This document shows positions 16,156 to 24,902 of a stretch of 64,000 bases of DNA, piece by piece. The notes beneath the pieces were generated by a model. That model ran no database searches. It was not told where the DNA came from and saw nothing but the letters and a program-made list of their open reading frames with translations. The DNA is taken from assembly GCF_000971055.1 (NCBI RefSeq), contig NZ_LARW01000077.1, positions 62,001 through 126,000 of the forward strand, read 5' to 3'. Within the stretch, counting starts at the first letter, position 1. Each line of letters begins with the position of its first letter. The position numbers were made by a program, and so were the translations under genes. Source of the DNA: Sphingomonas sp. SRS2. Its GTDB lineage: Bacteria; Pseudomonadota; Alphaproteobacteria; Sphingomonadales; Sphingomonadaceae.

Positions 16156-17706
16156 TTAACGGCTGGCGTCGACCAGGCTGCGCGTGATGGCGTGCGACGG
16201 TGCGGCGATCAGGCGGTCGGTAGGGCCCTGCTCGACGATCCGTCCGGCATCCATGACGATGATCCGGTGGCACAACCGTCGCGCGACGGCGAGATCATGA
16301 GTGATCATCAGGATGGCCAGGCCCCGCTGGCGCTGGAGCTCGCCGAGCAGATCGAGGATTGTGCCGGCGACCAGCACGTCGAGCGCCGAAGTCGCCTCGT
16401 CGAGCAGCAGCAGCGCCGGATCGGGCCCGAGCGCGCGGGCGATCGCGACGCGCTGCGCCTGCCCGCCGGACAGGCTTGCGGGCCTGCGGCCGGCGAGCGC
16501 CACATCGAGGCCGACCTCGGTGAGCGCGGCGTCGATCCGCGCGGCAACCGCGACATCGTCGAGATCGGGGCGAAGCCGGCGTAGCGGCTCGGCGACGATA
16601 TCGCGCACCTTCCACAACGGGTCGAGGCTCGCGACCGGATCCTGGAAAACCGGCTGAAGCCCCGCGCGATGGCGCGGGCGCATCGCCTTGCGCGGGGGAA
16701 GGGGCTCGCCCCGCCAGTCGACGGCGCCGTTGTCGACCGGGCCGAGCCGGGCGATGGCGCGGGCGAGGGTCGACTTGCCCGAACCCGATCCGCCGACGAT
16801 CGCCACCGCCTCACCCTCGGCAACCGAAAGGCCGGCATCCGCGACCGCCTGCAGCCGGCCGCGCCGCCAGCCGGGCCGCGCGAAGCTGACCGATATGTCC
16901 CGGGCGTCGATAAGCGGCGCACCGATGGGCCCGAGGGGTGGTGCGGGACGGTCGAGCCGGGGGCTCGCCGCGATCAGTGCGCGGGCATAGTCGCTCCGCG
17001 GGCTGCGCAGCAGCATCGCCGCGGGGCCGGTTTCGACGATATGACCGTCGTGCAGCACCGCCACATCGTCGGCATGATCGGCCACCGAGGCCAGGTCATG
17101 GCTGACGAGCAGCAGCGCCATGCCCCGCTCATCGCACAGCCGGCCAAGCAGCCGCATGATCTCGGTTCGCAGTATCGCGTCGAGCGCGGTGGTTGGCTCG
17201 TCGGCGACGAGCAGCTTCGGCTTGTGCGCGATCGCCATCGCGATCAGCGCGCGTTGACGCTGCCCGCCCGACAGCCGGTGCGGATATTGGTCGAGCCGCT
17301 CGGTCGCATGGTCGAGCCCGACCCGCTCTAACGCAGCCGCCATTTCCGTGCGGGAAGGGCGTGGCGCGCCGGCCTGCGTCCACGCCTCCTGGAGTTGCGC
17401 GCCGATCGTCAGATGCGGGGTGAGCGCGGTCAGCGGCTGCTGGAAGACGAAGCCGACGTCGCGGCCCCGGATCGCGCGAAGCCGGTCTTCGCGCGCGCCG
17501 ACCAGTTCTTCGCCCGCGAGACGGAAGCTGCCCTCCACCTGTGCTGGAGACAGGCCGAAGGGGGCGAGGCAGGTCTGGCTCTTGCCCGATCCTGACGCCC
17601 CGACCAGCGCGAGCGAGCGGCCCGCCGCGATCGTGAAACCAATATCATGGACGATCCGCCGCCCGCCGATGGTGAGGCGCAGGCCCTCGACTGCAAGCAA
17701 CGTCAC
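16156..17706 (-). CDS. Peptide ABC importer, fused double ATPase (YejF-like)
   Basis: The 516-residue protein has two ABC domains in one chain, as in YejF and related oligopeptide/microcin C importers. Domain 1 has GASGSGKS near residue 36, LSGGQRQRALIAMAIA and VADEPTTALD. Domain 2 has GGSGSGKS near 305, LSGGQAQRVAIARALG and LLDEATSALD. Both are complete. It is last in a leftward operon and overlaps the upstream permease by four bases. It would energise the two permeases; no substrate-binding protein is nearby. Confidence 0.9.
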   Translation of the reverse strand: MTLLAVEGLRLTIGGRRIVHDIGFTIAAGRSLALVGASGSGKSQTCLAPFGLSPAQVEGSFRLAGEELVGAREDRLRAIRGRDVGFVFQQPLTALTPHLTIGAQLQEAWTQAGAPRPSRTEMAAALERVGLDHATERLDQYPHRLSGGQRQRALIAMAIAHKPKLLVADEPTTALDAILRTEIMRLLGRLCDERGMALLLVSHDLASVADHADDVAVLHDGHIVETGPAAMLLRSPRSDYARALIAASPRLDRPAPPLGPIGAPLIDARDISVSFARPGWRRGRLQAVADAGLSVAEGEAVAIVGGSGSGKSTLARAIARLGPVDNGAVDWRGEPLPPRKAMRPRHRAGLQPVFQDPVASLDPLWKVRDIVAEPLRRLRPDLDDVAVAARIDAALTEVGLDVALAGRRPASLSGGQAQRVAIARALGPDPALLLLDEATSALDVLVAGTILDLLGELQRQRGLAILMITHDLAVARRLCHRIIVMDAGRIVEQGPTDRLIAAPSHAITRSLVDASR

Positions 17707-18485
17707 AGCGTGAACCGGTCGCGCAGCTTCTCGCCGGCGCGGGTGAGGCAGAGCAGGATCGCCACCAGCACCAGTCCCGGCAGCAGCAGCGCATGCGGGG
17801 CGATGTCCATGTCGTCCGCGCCGTCCTTGAGCAGGATGCCGAGCGAGGTCATCGGCTCCTGCACGCCGAGACCGAGGAAGGACAGGAAGCTCTCGATCAT
17901 CACCACCTGCGGGATGGTCAGCAGCAGATAGGCGATCGCCACCCCGGCGAGATTAGGGAGCATGTGGCGGATCACGATCATCGTCGGGCGGGTGCCGGCG
18001 GCCTCGGCGGCGGTGACGAAGGGGCGGTCGCGCAGCGCGAGCATCTGGCCGCGCACCACCCGCGCCATCGTCAGCCATTCGACCGCGCCGATGCCGAGGA
18101 AGACGAGCAGGATCGAGCGGCCGAACACCACCATCAGCAATATGACGACGAACATGAAGGGCAGCGCGTAGAGCGCGTCGACGATCCGCATCATCGCCTC
18201 GTCGACCTTGCCGCCGCGCCACCCCGCGATCGCACCCCAGGCGACGCCGACCACCAGCGAGACGAGCGCGGAGGCCGCGGCGACGCCCAGCGTCACCCGC
18301 GTGCCGACCAGCGTGCGGGCGAGCATGTCGCGGCCGACGCTGTCGGTGCCCATGATATGGTCGGCGGAGAACGGCGCGCCGCGCACCGTGTTCCAGTCGA
18401 TCGCGTCATAACGCCATTCGACCGCCAGCGGGCCGAGCAGCGCCGCGACGACGATCAGGCCGAGGATGATGAGCGGGGTTCTCAT
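17703..18485 (-). CDS. Peptide ABC transporter permease (DppC/YejE type)
   Basis: About 260 residues with an N-terminal membrane segment (LIILGLIVVAALL), an early conserved segment HIMGTDSVGRDMLARTL typical of DppC/OppC proteins, and five more hydrophobic helices. The EAA-type loop is in TAAEAAGTRPTMIVIRHMLP. ATG 18485 (MRTPLIIL) was chosen because it gives the usual N-terminus and lies just after the stop of the upstream permease; the longer frame to 18524 would overlap that gene. It overlaps the ATPase start by four bases. Confidence 0.88.
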   Translation of the reverse strand: MRTPLIILGLIVVAALLGPLAVEWRYDAIDWNTVRGAPFSADHIMGTDSVGRDMLARTLVGTRVTLGVAAASALVSLVVGVAWGAIAGWRGGKVDEAMMRIVDALYALPFMFVVILLMVVFGRSILLVFLGIGAVEWLTMARVVRGQMLALRDRPFVTAAEAAGTRPTMIVIRHMLPNLAGVAIAYLLLTIPQVVMIESFLSFLGLGVQEPMTSLGILLKDGADDMDIAPHALLLPGLVLVAILLCLTRAGEKLRDRFTL

Positions 18486-18492
18486 CGCCGTG

Positions 18493-19413
18493 CTACCGCC
18501 GCGCCCTCGGATCGAGCCAGCCATAAGCCAGGTCGGCGAGCAGATTGAACAGGATGATCAGCGCCGCGTAGAGCGTGACCACGCCGAGGACGAGCGGATA
18601 GTCGCGGTTGAGCGCGCCCTGCACGAAATAGCGGCCCAGGCCGGGCAGCGCGAACACCGTCTCGATCACCACCGCGCCGGTCAGCATGCCGGCGGCGGCG
18701 GGGCCGAGATAAGATGCGACCGGCACCAATGCGGGGCGCAGCGCATGGCGGATCAGGATACGCGGCCGGCTGAGGCCCCGTGCGTGCGCCATGCGGATAT
18801 GGTCCTGCTCCAGCACCTCGGCGAGGCCCGCACGGGCGAGCTTGGCGATCGCTCCGGCAGCGGGGAGCGCGAGCGCGACTACCGGCAGCAGGATATGCGC
18901 CGGATCGCCATCGCCCCAGCCCGATACCGGCAGCCAGCCTGTCCACAGGCCGAAGACCAGGGCGAGCAGCGGCCCGACCACGAAGCTGGGCAACGAGGTT
19001 AGCAGCGTCGCGCTGAGCATCAGCGCATGATCGGTGCGCCCGCCGGCCCGCGCGGCGGCGGTGAGGCCCGCGCTAAGCCCGAGGACCAGCGCGAGCAACA
19101 GCGCCAGCGCGCCCAACGTCAGCGATACCGGAAGGCCGCGCGCGATCAGGTCGGTGACGGTGAAGTCGCGATAGACCAGCGATGGCCCGAAATCGCCCTG
19201 CGCCAGCCGTCCGACATAGCGGATGATCTGTTCGGGCAGCGGTTTGTCGAGTCCGTAAGCGGACATCAGCGCGGCGCGGGTCTGCGGATCGAGCGGGCGT
19301 TCGCCGTCGAACGGACCGCCAGGCGCGACGCGCATCAATATGAAGGAGAGGATCACCACCGCCGCGAGGGTGGGCAATGCGGTGAACAGCCGGCGGCGGA
19401 TCAGGTCAAGCAT
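18493..19413 (-). CDS. Peptide ABC transporter permease (DppB/YejB type)
   Basis: The 306-residue protein has the DppB-type start (LIRRRLFTALPTLAAVVILSF), an external domain with LARGLPVSLTLG, and the EAA loop ARGLSRPRILIRHALRPAL. It is the first gene of the importer operon. Its ribosome binding site (GGGAGGGG) is the 3' arm of a perfect eight-base-pair hairpin made by the GC-rich repeat at 19418-19439, so its translation may be limited. The usual periplasmic binding protein gene is not present upstream. Confidence 0.88.
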   Translation of the reverse strand: MLDLIRRRLFTALPTLAAVVILSFILMRVAPGGPFDGERPLDPQTRAALMSAYGLDKPLPEQIIRYVGRLAQGDFGPSLVYRDFTVTDLIARGLPVSLTLGALALLLALVLGLSAGLTAAARAGGRTDHALMLSATLLTSLPSFVVGPLLALVFGLWTGWLPVSGWGDGDPAHILLPVVALALPAAGAIAKLARAGLAEVLEQDHIRMAHARGLSRPRILIRHALRPALVPVASYLGPAAAGMLTGAVVIETVFALPGLGRYFVQGALNRDYPLVLGVVTLYAALIILFNLLADLAYGWLDPRARR

Positions 19414-19417
19414 TTAG

Positions 19418-19517
19418 CCCCTCCCTTTTAGGGGAGGGGTTGGGGTGGGGGCCATCCGCTGGGCGCGACTCGCGGAGAGCTCCCACCCCCGGCCCCTCCC
19501 CTGAAGGGCAGGGGTGA
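19418..19517. repeat. GC-rich palindromic repeat upstream of ABC importer
   Basis: Inverted units CCCCTCCC-TTTTAG-GGGAGGGG (19418-19439) and CCCCTCCC-CTGAAG-GGCAGGGG lie about 55 bases apart. The inner parts (GGGGTTGGGGTGGGGG and CTCCCACCCCCGGCCCC) are also roughly complementary, so the whole ~100 bases can fold as one large stem. A shorter related motif is at 28366-28410. It occupies the gap between the DUF3035 gene and the importer operon. Confidence 0.65.
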
Positions 19518-19535
19518 GATGATTTGTCCCGCCTC

Positions 19536-19967
19536 TCAGTTGCCGAGCGTGACGCTGGCGTCCGCGCTGTTCGTCGCGGCGGCGGCGAGGATCGTGCGGG
19601 TGGTCGGGCCCTTGTCGACCATCACCTGACGAACTTCGGCGACCGAGGAGCGGATGCCGGGCTCGGGCACCGTCTTCGTCTGGCTGATGATGTCCTTTTC
19701 GGTCTGGCTCTTCGCCGGCTGGGTGTTGCCGAACATCGCCGACAGCGCCTGCTGGCCCGAATCGGCTTCCTGCGGGCGCGGTGCGCCGGGCTTTGGCGGG
19801 ACCAGGACGAAATCGGGCGGAATGGTAAGCGGCGCGCGCTTCGACACCGCGAAGGCGTCGAGGCTCGAACGGCCAGCCATCACGCCGGGCCGGTCGCCCC
19901 GGCTGCTGCAGCCGGCGAGGAGGGCCGTGGCGACCAGCGCCGAACCGAGAAGCAACTTAGTCCGCAT
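19536..19967 (-). CDS. DUF3035 lipoprotein
   Basis: The 143-residue product has a lipoprotein signal peptide with lipobox LLAGC (Cys about residue 21). The mature part carries the TIPPDFVLVPPKPGAPRP stretch characteristic of DUF3035. It follows lspA, whose product cleaves exactly such signal peptides, with an 11-base overlap. The start ATG 19967 gives a correct lipoprotein N-terminus; the frame is open upstream but that is a shadow of lspA. Function is not established. Confidence 0.85.
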   Translation of the reverse strand: MRTKLLLGSALVATALLAGCSSRGDRPGVMAGRSSLDAFAVSKRAPLTIPPDFVLVPPKPGAPRPQEADSGQQALSAMFGNTQPAKSQTEKDIISQTKTVPEPGIRSSVAEVRQVMVDKGPTTRTILAAAATNSADASVTLGN

Positions 19968-20478
19968 CGATATTCTCCGCAGGGGCTTGCGGCTCACGCG
20001 CCAGGAGGGCGCGCGCCACAAGAAGTACAACGCCAATGGTAATCGCGGCGTCCGCGACATTGAAGACCAAAAAAGGATGCCAGTCGCCGATATGCAGATC
20101 GAGGAAGTCGGCGACATAGCCGAGCCGCGCCCGATCGGTGATGTTGCCGATCGCGCCGCCCAGCACCAGACCGAGCGCCAGGACGTCGAAACGCGCCTTC
20201 TCCCGCCATATCCAGACGCTGACGCCCGCCGCGATGGCCGCCGTCACCGCGACGAGGATCCAGCGTTCCTTGTTCGACGATGCGACGAGGAACCCCATCG
20301 ACACGCCATAATTTTCCACCCAGCGCAGGTCGAAAAAGCTGGTGATCGTGATCAGCCCGCGCTCGCGCAGCGCCAGCGGCCCCATGATCGCCCATTTGCT
20401 GAGCTGATCGAGGATGAAGATGATGGCGGCGATGCCATAGCCGAGCGGGCGATGACCGCCGCGAATCGGATCAGCCAT
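19957..20478 (-). CDS. lspA: Lipoprotein signal peptidase (signal peptidase II)
   Basis: LspA removes the signal peptide from lipidated prolipoproteins in the inner membrane. The 173-residue protein has four hydrophobic helices and both catalytic aspartates: in the GNITDRARLGYVADFLDLH region and in VFNVADAAI. The N-terminal ILDQLSKW and ENYGVSMGF motifs (Asn in place of the more common Thr-Asn context) fit the family. The start ATG 20478 overlaps the ileS stop by eight bases. It sits between ileS and a lipoprotein gene in one operon. Confidence 0.93.
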   Translation of the reverse strand: MADPIRGGHRPLGYGIAAIIFILDQLSKWAIMGPLALRERGLITITSFFDLRWVENYGVSMGFLVASSNKERWILVAVTAAIAAGVSVWIWREKARFDVLALGLVLGGAIGNITDRARLGYVADFLDLHIGDWHPFLVFNVADAAITIGVVLLVARALLAREPQAPAENIDAD

Positions 20479-23371
20479 GCACCACCGTCTCGCAGCGGTC
20501 GCACAGCGCGCCATCGCTCTTCACTTCGGGCAGGTGCCGCCAGCAGCGGCCGCATTTCTCATATTCGGTCTTCGTCACCTCGAACGCGATCGGATCGCTG
20601 CCATTCGCCATCCCCGCCACGGCAGGATCGCCATCGCAGACGGTGACCTTCGCGACGATGCCGATCTCGGCCATGTCGGCGGCGCGCAGCAGCGCGGCCT
20701 CTCCCGCCGAATAGCTCAGCGCGGTGACGTCGACTTCGAGGCTGGAGCCGATCACCTTCTCGCGGCGCAGCGGCTCGATTTCGCCGGTCAGCCTGGTGCG
20801 ATATCGGCGCAGCAGCTCCCAGCGCATCCGCAGGTCGTCATTCGCCCAGCCGGCGTCGACTTCGGGCCAGGTGAGCAGGTGGACCGACCCGGCGTCGGGG
20901 AAGCGCGTGCCCCATACTTCCTCGGCGGTGAAGCACAGAACAGGCGCGGCGTAGCGGACCAGTGCGTGAAACAGGGTGTCGAGCACGGTGCGATAGGCGC
21001 GGCGCTTCAGGTCCGAAGGGGCGTCGCAATAGAGCGAGTCCTTGCGGATATCGAAGAAGAAGGCCGACAGGTCGTTGTTCGCGAAATCGACCAGCGCGCG
21101 GGCATAGCGGTTGAGCTCGAAGGCGGCGGTCGCGTCCTTGAGCTCGGCGTCGAGGGTCGCCAGCAGGTGGAGGACGTAACGCTCCAGCTCGGGCATTTCG
21201 GCGGGCGCGACCTTCTCGGCATCGGTGAAGCCGTCGAGCGCGCCGAGCAGATAGCGGAAGCTGTTGCGGAGCTTGCGATAGGCGTCCGATGTGGTGGCGA
21301 GCACCTCCTTGCCAATGCGGACATCCTCGAAATAGTCGGTCGAGGCGACCCACAGGCGCAATATGTCCGCGCCGCTCTCGTTGATGATCTTGAGCGGATC
21401 GACGACATTGCCCTGGCTCTTCGACATCTTGCGGCCCTGGCCGTCGAGCGCGAAGCCGTGGGTCAGCACGGCGTCATAGGGCGCGCGGCCACGCGTGCCG
21501 CAGCTTTCGAGGAGCGACGACTGGAACCAGCCGCGATGCTGGTCCGACCCTTCGAGATAGAGGTCGGCGCGGGTGCCCACGCCATAGCGCGCCTCGACAG
21601 TGAAGGCGTGGGTGCAGCCCGAATCGAACCAGACGTCGAGGATGTCGTTGACCGGCTCATAGTCGGCGGCGCTGTAGTCCGCGCCGAGGAAGTCCTGATG
21701 ATCGGCGGTGAACCAGGCGTCCGCGCCGCCGGCCTCGAACGCCGCGACGATGCGCGCGTTCACGGCCGGATCGCGCAGATAGTCCCCGGTCTTGCTGTGG
21801 ACATAGACCGCGATCGGCACGCCCCAGGCGCGCTGGCGGCTGATCACCCAGTCGGGGCGGCCCGCGACCATCGCGGTGATGCGGTTCTCGCCCTTCTCGG
21901 GCACCCAGCGGGTCTGCTTGATCGCGTCGAGCGCGAGATCGCGCAGCGTCGCGCCATTGCCCTGGCGCGCGCGGATCGATTCCTCCTCGGCGCAGCGCGC
22001 GGCGAGACCGTCTTCGATCGGCCGGTCCATCGGGATGAACCATTGCGGGGTGCAGCGGAAAATCACCTTGGCCTTCGAGCGCCAGCTATGCGGATAGCTG
22101 TGCCTGAAGTCGGCGCTCGCCGCGAGCAGCGCACCGGTCTCGGTCAGGTCGGCGCAGATCGGGCCGTCGGGGGCGTTGAACTTGGGATTGATCACCGATC
22201 CCTGGCCGCCGAGCCATTCCCAGTCGGCGCGATACTTGCCGTCGCCCTCGACCGCGAACACCGGATCGATGCCGTTCGCCTTGCACAGGAAAAAGTCGTC
22301 CTCGCCATGATCGGGCGCCATATGGACGAGCCCGGTGCCCGCGTCGGTAGTGACGAAGTCGTCACCCGCCAGAAATGGACGTAGTTTGGCGAAGAAGCCA
22401 CCAAGCTGGTGCATCGGGTGGAGGGCTTTTGCACCCTCTAATGCCTTTCCAAGATACTGGAGAATATCCTGCGGGCCATCGGAGGTCGGATCGAAACCCC
22501 AACGCTTCATCGTGGCGGCTTGGCAGTCTCGCGCGATCAGATATCGAGCGCCATTGAAGGGAACGACATCATAAGCGATGGCCGAGCCATAGGCTAAAGC
22601 CTGATTGACCGGAATTGTCCAAGGTGTTGTCGTCCAGATGACGGCATACACCTTTTCACCCGCGTTGATGAAAGCTTGGATACCCGGCGCGTTCGGCGCT
22701 TCGACGATCTCGAAGGCCACATCGATCTGGGTCGATGTGATGTCCTCATATTCGACCTCGGCCTCGGCGAGCGCGGTCTTTTCGACCGGGGACCACATCA
22801 CCGGTTTAGCGCCGCGATAGAGTTGGCCGCTCTCGGCGAACTTCAGCAGTTCGGCGACGATCGCGGCTTCCGACGCGTAATTCATCGTCAGATAGGGGTC
22901 ATCCCAGTCGCCCTGGATGCCGAGCCGCTTGAACTGCTCGCGCTGCACACCGACCCATTTCTCGGCATAGGCGCGGCATTCGGCCCGGAACAGGACGGGA
23001 TCGACCTCGTCCTTGTTCAGCTTCTTGGCGCGATAGGCTTCCTCGACCTTCCATTCGATCGGCAGGCCATGGCAGTCCCAGCCGGGCACATAGGGCGCAT
23101 CCTTGCCGGTCAGCGACTGGCTGCGGACGATGATGTCCTTCAGCACCTTGTTCATCGCATGGCCCATATGGATGTCGCCATTGGCGTAGGGCGGGCCGTC
23201 GTGCAGGATGAAGCGCGGCTTGCCGGCGCGGTCCTGGCGCAGCTTACCATAGAGATCGTCCGCCGCCCATTTCGCGAGGATCGCCGGTTCCTTCTGGGCA
23301 AGGCCGGCCTTCATCGGGAAATCGGTCTTCGGCAGGAAGACGGTCGAGCGGAAATCTGGGGCGTCGGTCAT
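20471..23371 (-). CDS. ileS: Isoleucyl-tRNA synthetase
   Basis: The 966-residue class I synthetase charges tRNA-Ile. The HIGH-type signature appears as HMGH in GDIHMGHAMNK, KMSKS in GRKMSKSQGNV, and the editing domain lies between them. The C-terminus has a zinc ribbon with two CxxC pairs (CGRC and CDRC), marking the eubacterial type. The 62-base gap to ribF upstream contains repeated CATACG motifs. It is followed by lspA with an overlap, the common proteobacterial order. Confidence 0.96.
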   Translation of the reverse strand: MTDAPDFRSTVFLPKTDFPMKAGLAQKEPAILAKWAADDLYGKLRQDRAGKPRFILHDGPPYANGDIHMGHAMNKVLKDIIVRSQSLTGKDAPYVPGWDCHGLPIEWKVEEAYRAKKLNKDEVDPVLFRAECRAYAEKWVGVQREQFKRLGIQGDWDDPYLTMNYASEAAIVAELLKFAESGQLYRGAKPVMWSPVEKTALAEAEVEYEDITSTQIDVAFEIVEAPNAPGIQAFINAGEKVYAVIWTTTPWTIPVNQALAYGSAIAYDVVPFNGARYLIARDCQAATMKRWGFDPTSDGPQDILQYLGKALEGAKALHPMHQLGGFFAKLRPFLAGDDFVTTDAGTGLVHMAPDHGEDDFFLCKANGIDPVFAVEGDGKYRADWEWLGGQGSVINPKFNAPDGPICADLTETGALLAASADFRHSYPHSWRSKAKVIFRCTPQWFIPMDRPIEDGLAARCAEEESIRARQGNGATLRDLALDAIKQTRWVPEKGENRITAMVAGRPDWVISRQRAWGVPIAVYVHSKTGDYLRDPAVNARIVAAFEAGGADAWFTADHQDFLGADYSAADYEPVNDILDVWFDSGCTHAFTVEARYGVGTRADLYLEGSDQHRGWFQSSLLESCGTRGRAPYDAVLTHGFALDGQGRKMSKSQGNVVDPLKIINESGADILRLWVASTDYFEDVRIGKEVLATTSDAYRKLRNSFRYLLGALDGFTDAEKVAPAEMPELERYVLHLLATLDAELKDATAAFELNRYARALVDFANNDLSAFFFDIRKDSLYCDAPSDLKRRAYRTVLDTLFHALVRYAAPVLCFTAEEVWGTRFPDAGSVHLLTWPEVDAGWANDDLRMRWELLRRYRTRLTGEIEPLRREKVIGSSLEVDVTALSYSAGEAALLRAADMAEIGIVAKVTVCDGDPAVAGMANGSDPIAFEVTKTEYEKCGRCWRHLPEVKSDGALCDRCETVVHG

Positions 23372-23395
23372 CGTAGAAGCTTCAATCCATCAATC

Positions 23396-23418
23396 CATAC
23401 GTATGTTTTATGCATACG
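23396..23418. promoter_or_regulatory. CATACG inverted/direct repeats between ribF and ileS
   Basis: CATACGTATG (23396-23405) is a perfect ten-base palindrome, and CGTATG-TTTTATG-CATACG (23400-23418) a second, overlapping one. They lie 25-50 bases before the ileS start on the minus strand. They could be an operator or a small RNA stem in the ileS leader. Confidence 0.3.
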
Positions 23419-23433
23419 GAATCGAGGGAGGCT

Positions 23434-24375
23434 CTAGGGCTTGGCCTCATAACCGGCAAGTATGCGCTTCGCCTCGATGCAATCCTTGTCCATCTGCGCG
23501 GTCAGCGCGTCGAGGCCGTCAAACTTCGCCTCGGGACGAATATAGGCGATCAGCTCGATCTCGACGCACTGGTCATACAGGCTCTCGGCGAAATCGAAGA
23601 AGTGGGTTTCGAGCAATTCCTTGGGCGGATCGAAGGTCGGCCGGATGCCGATATTCGCCGCGCCGTGCAGTACCCGTCCGTCCGCCAACAGCCCGCGCAC
23701 CGCGTAAATCCCGTATTTCGGGCGCAGATAGCGGTCCATGTCGATATTGGCGGTGGGGTAGCCGATCGTCCGGCCGAGCTTGTCGCCATGCTGGACGACG
23801 CCCTGGATGCGATAGGGGCGGGTGAGCAGCCGCGCGGCTTCGGCGGGATCGCCCGCGATCAGCGCGTCGCGGATGCGGCTCGACGATATCGGGCCATGTT
23901 CGTCGCTGACCGGTCCGATCGCCTGCGCGGTAAGTCCCTGCGCCGCACCCAGCTCGGCCAGCACCGCGACATTGCCGCTGCGGCCCTTGCCGAAGGTGAA
24001 ATCCTCGCCTGTCACGATATGCGCCGCGCCGGCCCGGCCGATCAGCCAGTCGGCGACGAAATCGCCCGCCGATACGTTCGCGAGGGTCTGGTTGAAATTG
24101 AAGACCAGCATCGCGTCCGCCCCTGCCGCGGCGAACAGATCGCCGCGCTGGTCGAGCGAGGTCAGGCGGAAGGGCGGAACGTCGGGCCTGAAATAGCGCA
24201 CCGGATGTGGATCGAAGCTGGCGACGAGCACGGGCCGTCCAGCCGCGCGGCCATGCGCGATCGCCGCGCCCACGACCGCCTGATGCCCCCGGTGGAAGCC
24301 GTCGAAATTCCCCAATGCCACCACGCCCCCGCGCAAAGCCTCGGGAACGGGGTGGTCGCATGTCAGGCGATCCAT
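23434..24375 (-). CDS. ribF: Bifunctional riboflavin kinase/FAD synthetase
   Basis: RibF phosphorylates riboflavin to FMN and adenylates FMN to FAD. The 313-residue product has the nucleotidyltransferase domain first (VALGNFDGFHRGHQAVV; SSSRIRDALIAGDP) and the riboflavin kinase domain second, with GRTIGYPTANI as the FMN/ATP site. All motifs are complete. It lies between folA and ileS in a leftward run; the RibF-IleS-LspA order is widely conserved. Confidence 0.95.
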   Translation of the reverse strand: MDRLTCDHPVPEALRGGVVALGNFDGFHRGHQAVVGAAIAHGRAAGRPVLVASFDPHPVRYFRPDVPPFRLTSLDQRGDLFAAAGADAMLVFNFNQTLANVSAGDFVADWLIGRAGAAHIVTGEDFTFGKGRSGNVAVLAELGAAQGLTAQAIGPVSDEHGPISSSRIRDALIAGDPAEAARLLTRPYRIQGVVQHGDKLGRTIGYPTANIDMDRYLRPKYGIYAVRGLLADGRVLHGAANIGIRPTFDPPKELLETHFFDFAESLYDQCVEIELIAYIRPEAKFDGLDALTAQMDKDCIEAKRILAGYEAKP

Positions 24376-24410
24376 GCCGCGCCTATAGGAAGTCGCGGGG
24401 GATGGCGCAA

Positions 24411-24902
24411 TCAGCGCCGGCGCAGGGTGACGAAGGCAAAGCCCGGCTTTCCATCCGCCGCCACATGCTCCTCGCGCGCATCCTCGCGCCAGACTGCGGG
24501 ATCGAAGGACGGCACGACCGTGTCGCCTTCGGGCGCGTCGTCGACCTCGGTCAGTTCGATCCGGTCGGCATGCGGCAGGAGGAGCGCGTAAATCTCCGCG
24601 CCCCCCACCACCGACAGCCGCCCGGCGGCCGCCGCGGCGATCGCGGCTTCGACGCTGTGAACCACCTCGGCCCCCTCGGCGCTCCAGCCCGCATCGCGGG
24701 TCAGCACGATATGCCGGCGGCCCGGCAGCAGGCCGGGCAGGCTCTCGAAGGTCTTGCGGCCCATCAGCATCGGCGCGCCCTGGGTAAGCGCCTTGAAATG
24801 CTTCAGGTCGGCGGAAAGGCGCCAGGGCAGGTCGCCGTCACGTCCGATCACGCCATTGCGGGCGCGGGCAAGGACGAAGACGATCTCGACGCTGCCGGTC
24901 AT
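24411..24902 (-). CDS. folA: Dihydrofolate reductase
   Basis: FolA regenerates tetrahydrofolate with NADPH after thymidylate synthesis. The 163-residue protein has NGVIGRDGDLPWRLSADL with the substrate-binding acidic residue position, MGRKTFESL and VVGGAEIYALLLP for NADPH. The start ATG overlaps the thyA stop (TGATG at 24904-24900). A GTG one codon earlier is possible but less likely. The thyA-folA pair is the classical coupling of thymidylate synthesis to folate recycling. Confidence 0.95.
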   Translation of the reverse strand: MTGSVEIVFVLARARNGVIGRDGDLPWRLSADLKHFKALTQGAPMLMGRKTFESLPGLLPGRRHIVLTRDAGWSAEGAEVVHSVEAAIAAAAAGRLSVVGGAEIYALLLPHADRIELTEVDDAPEGDTVVPSFDPAVWREDAREEHVAADGKPGFAFVTLRRR

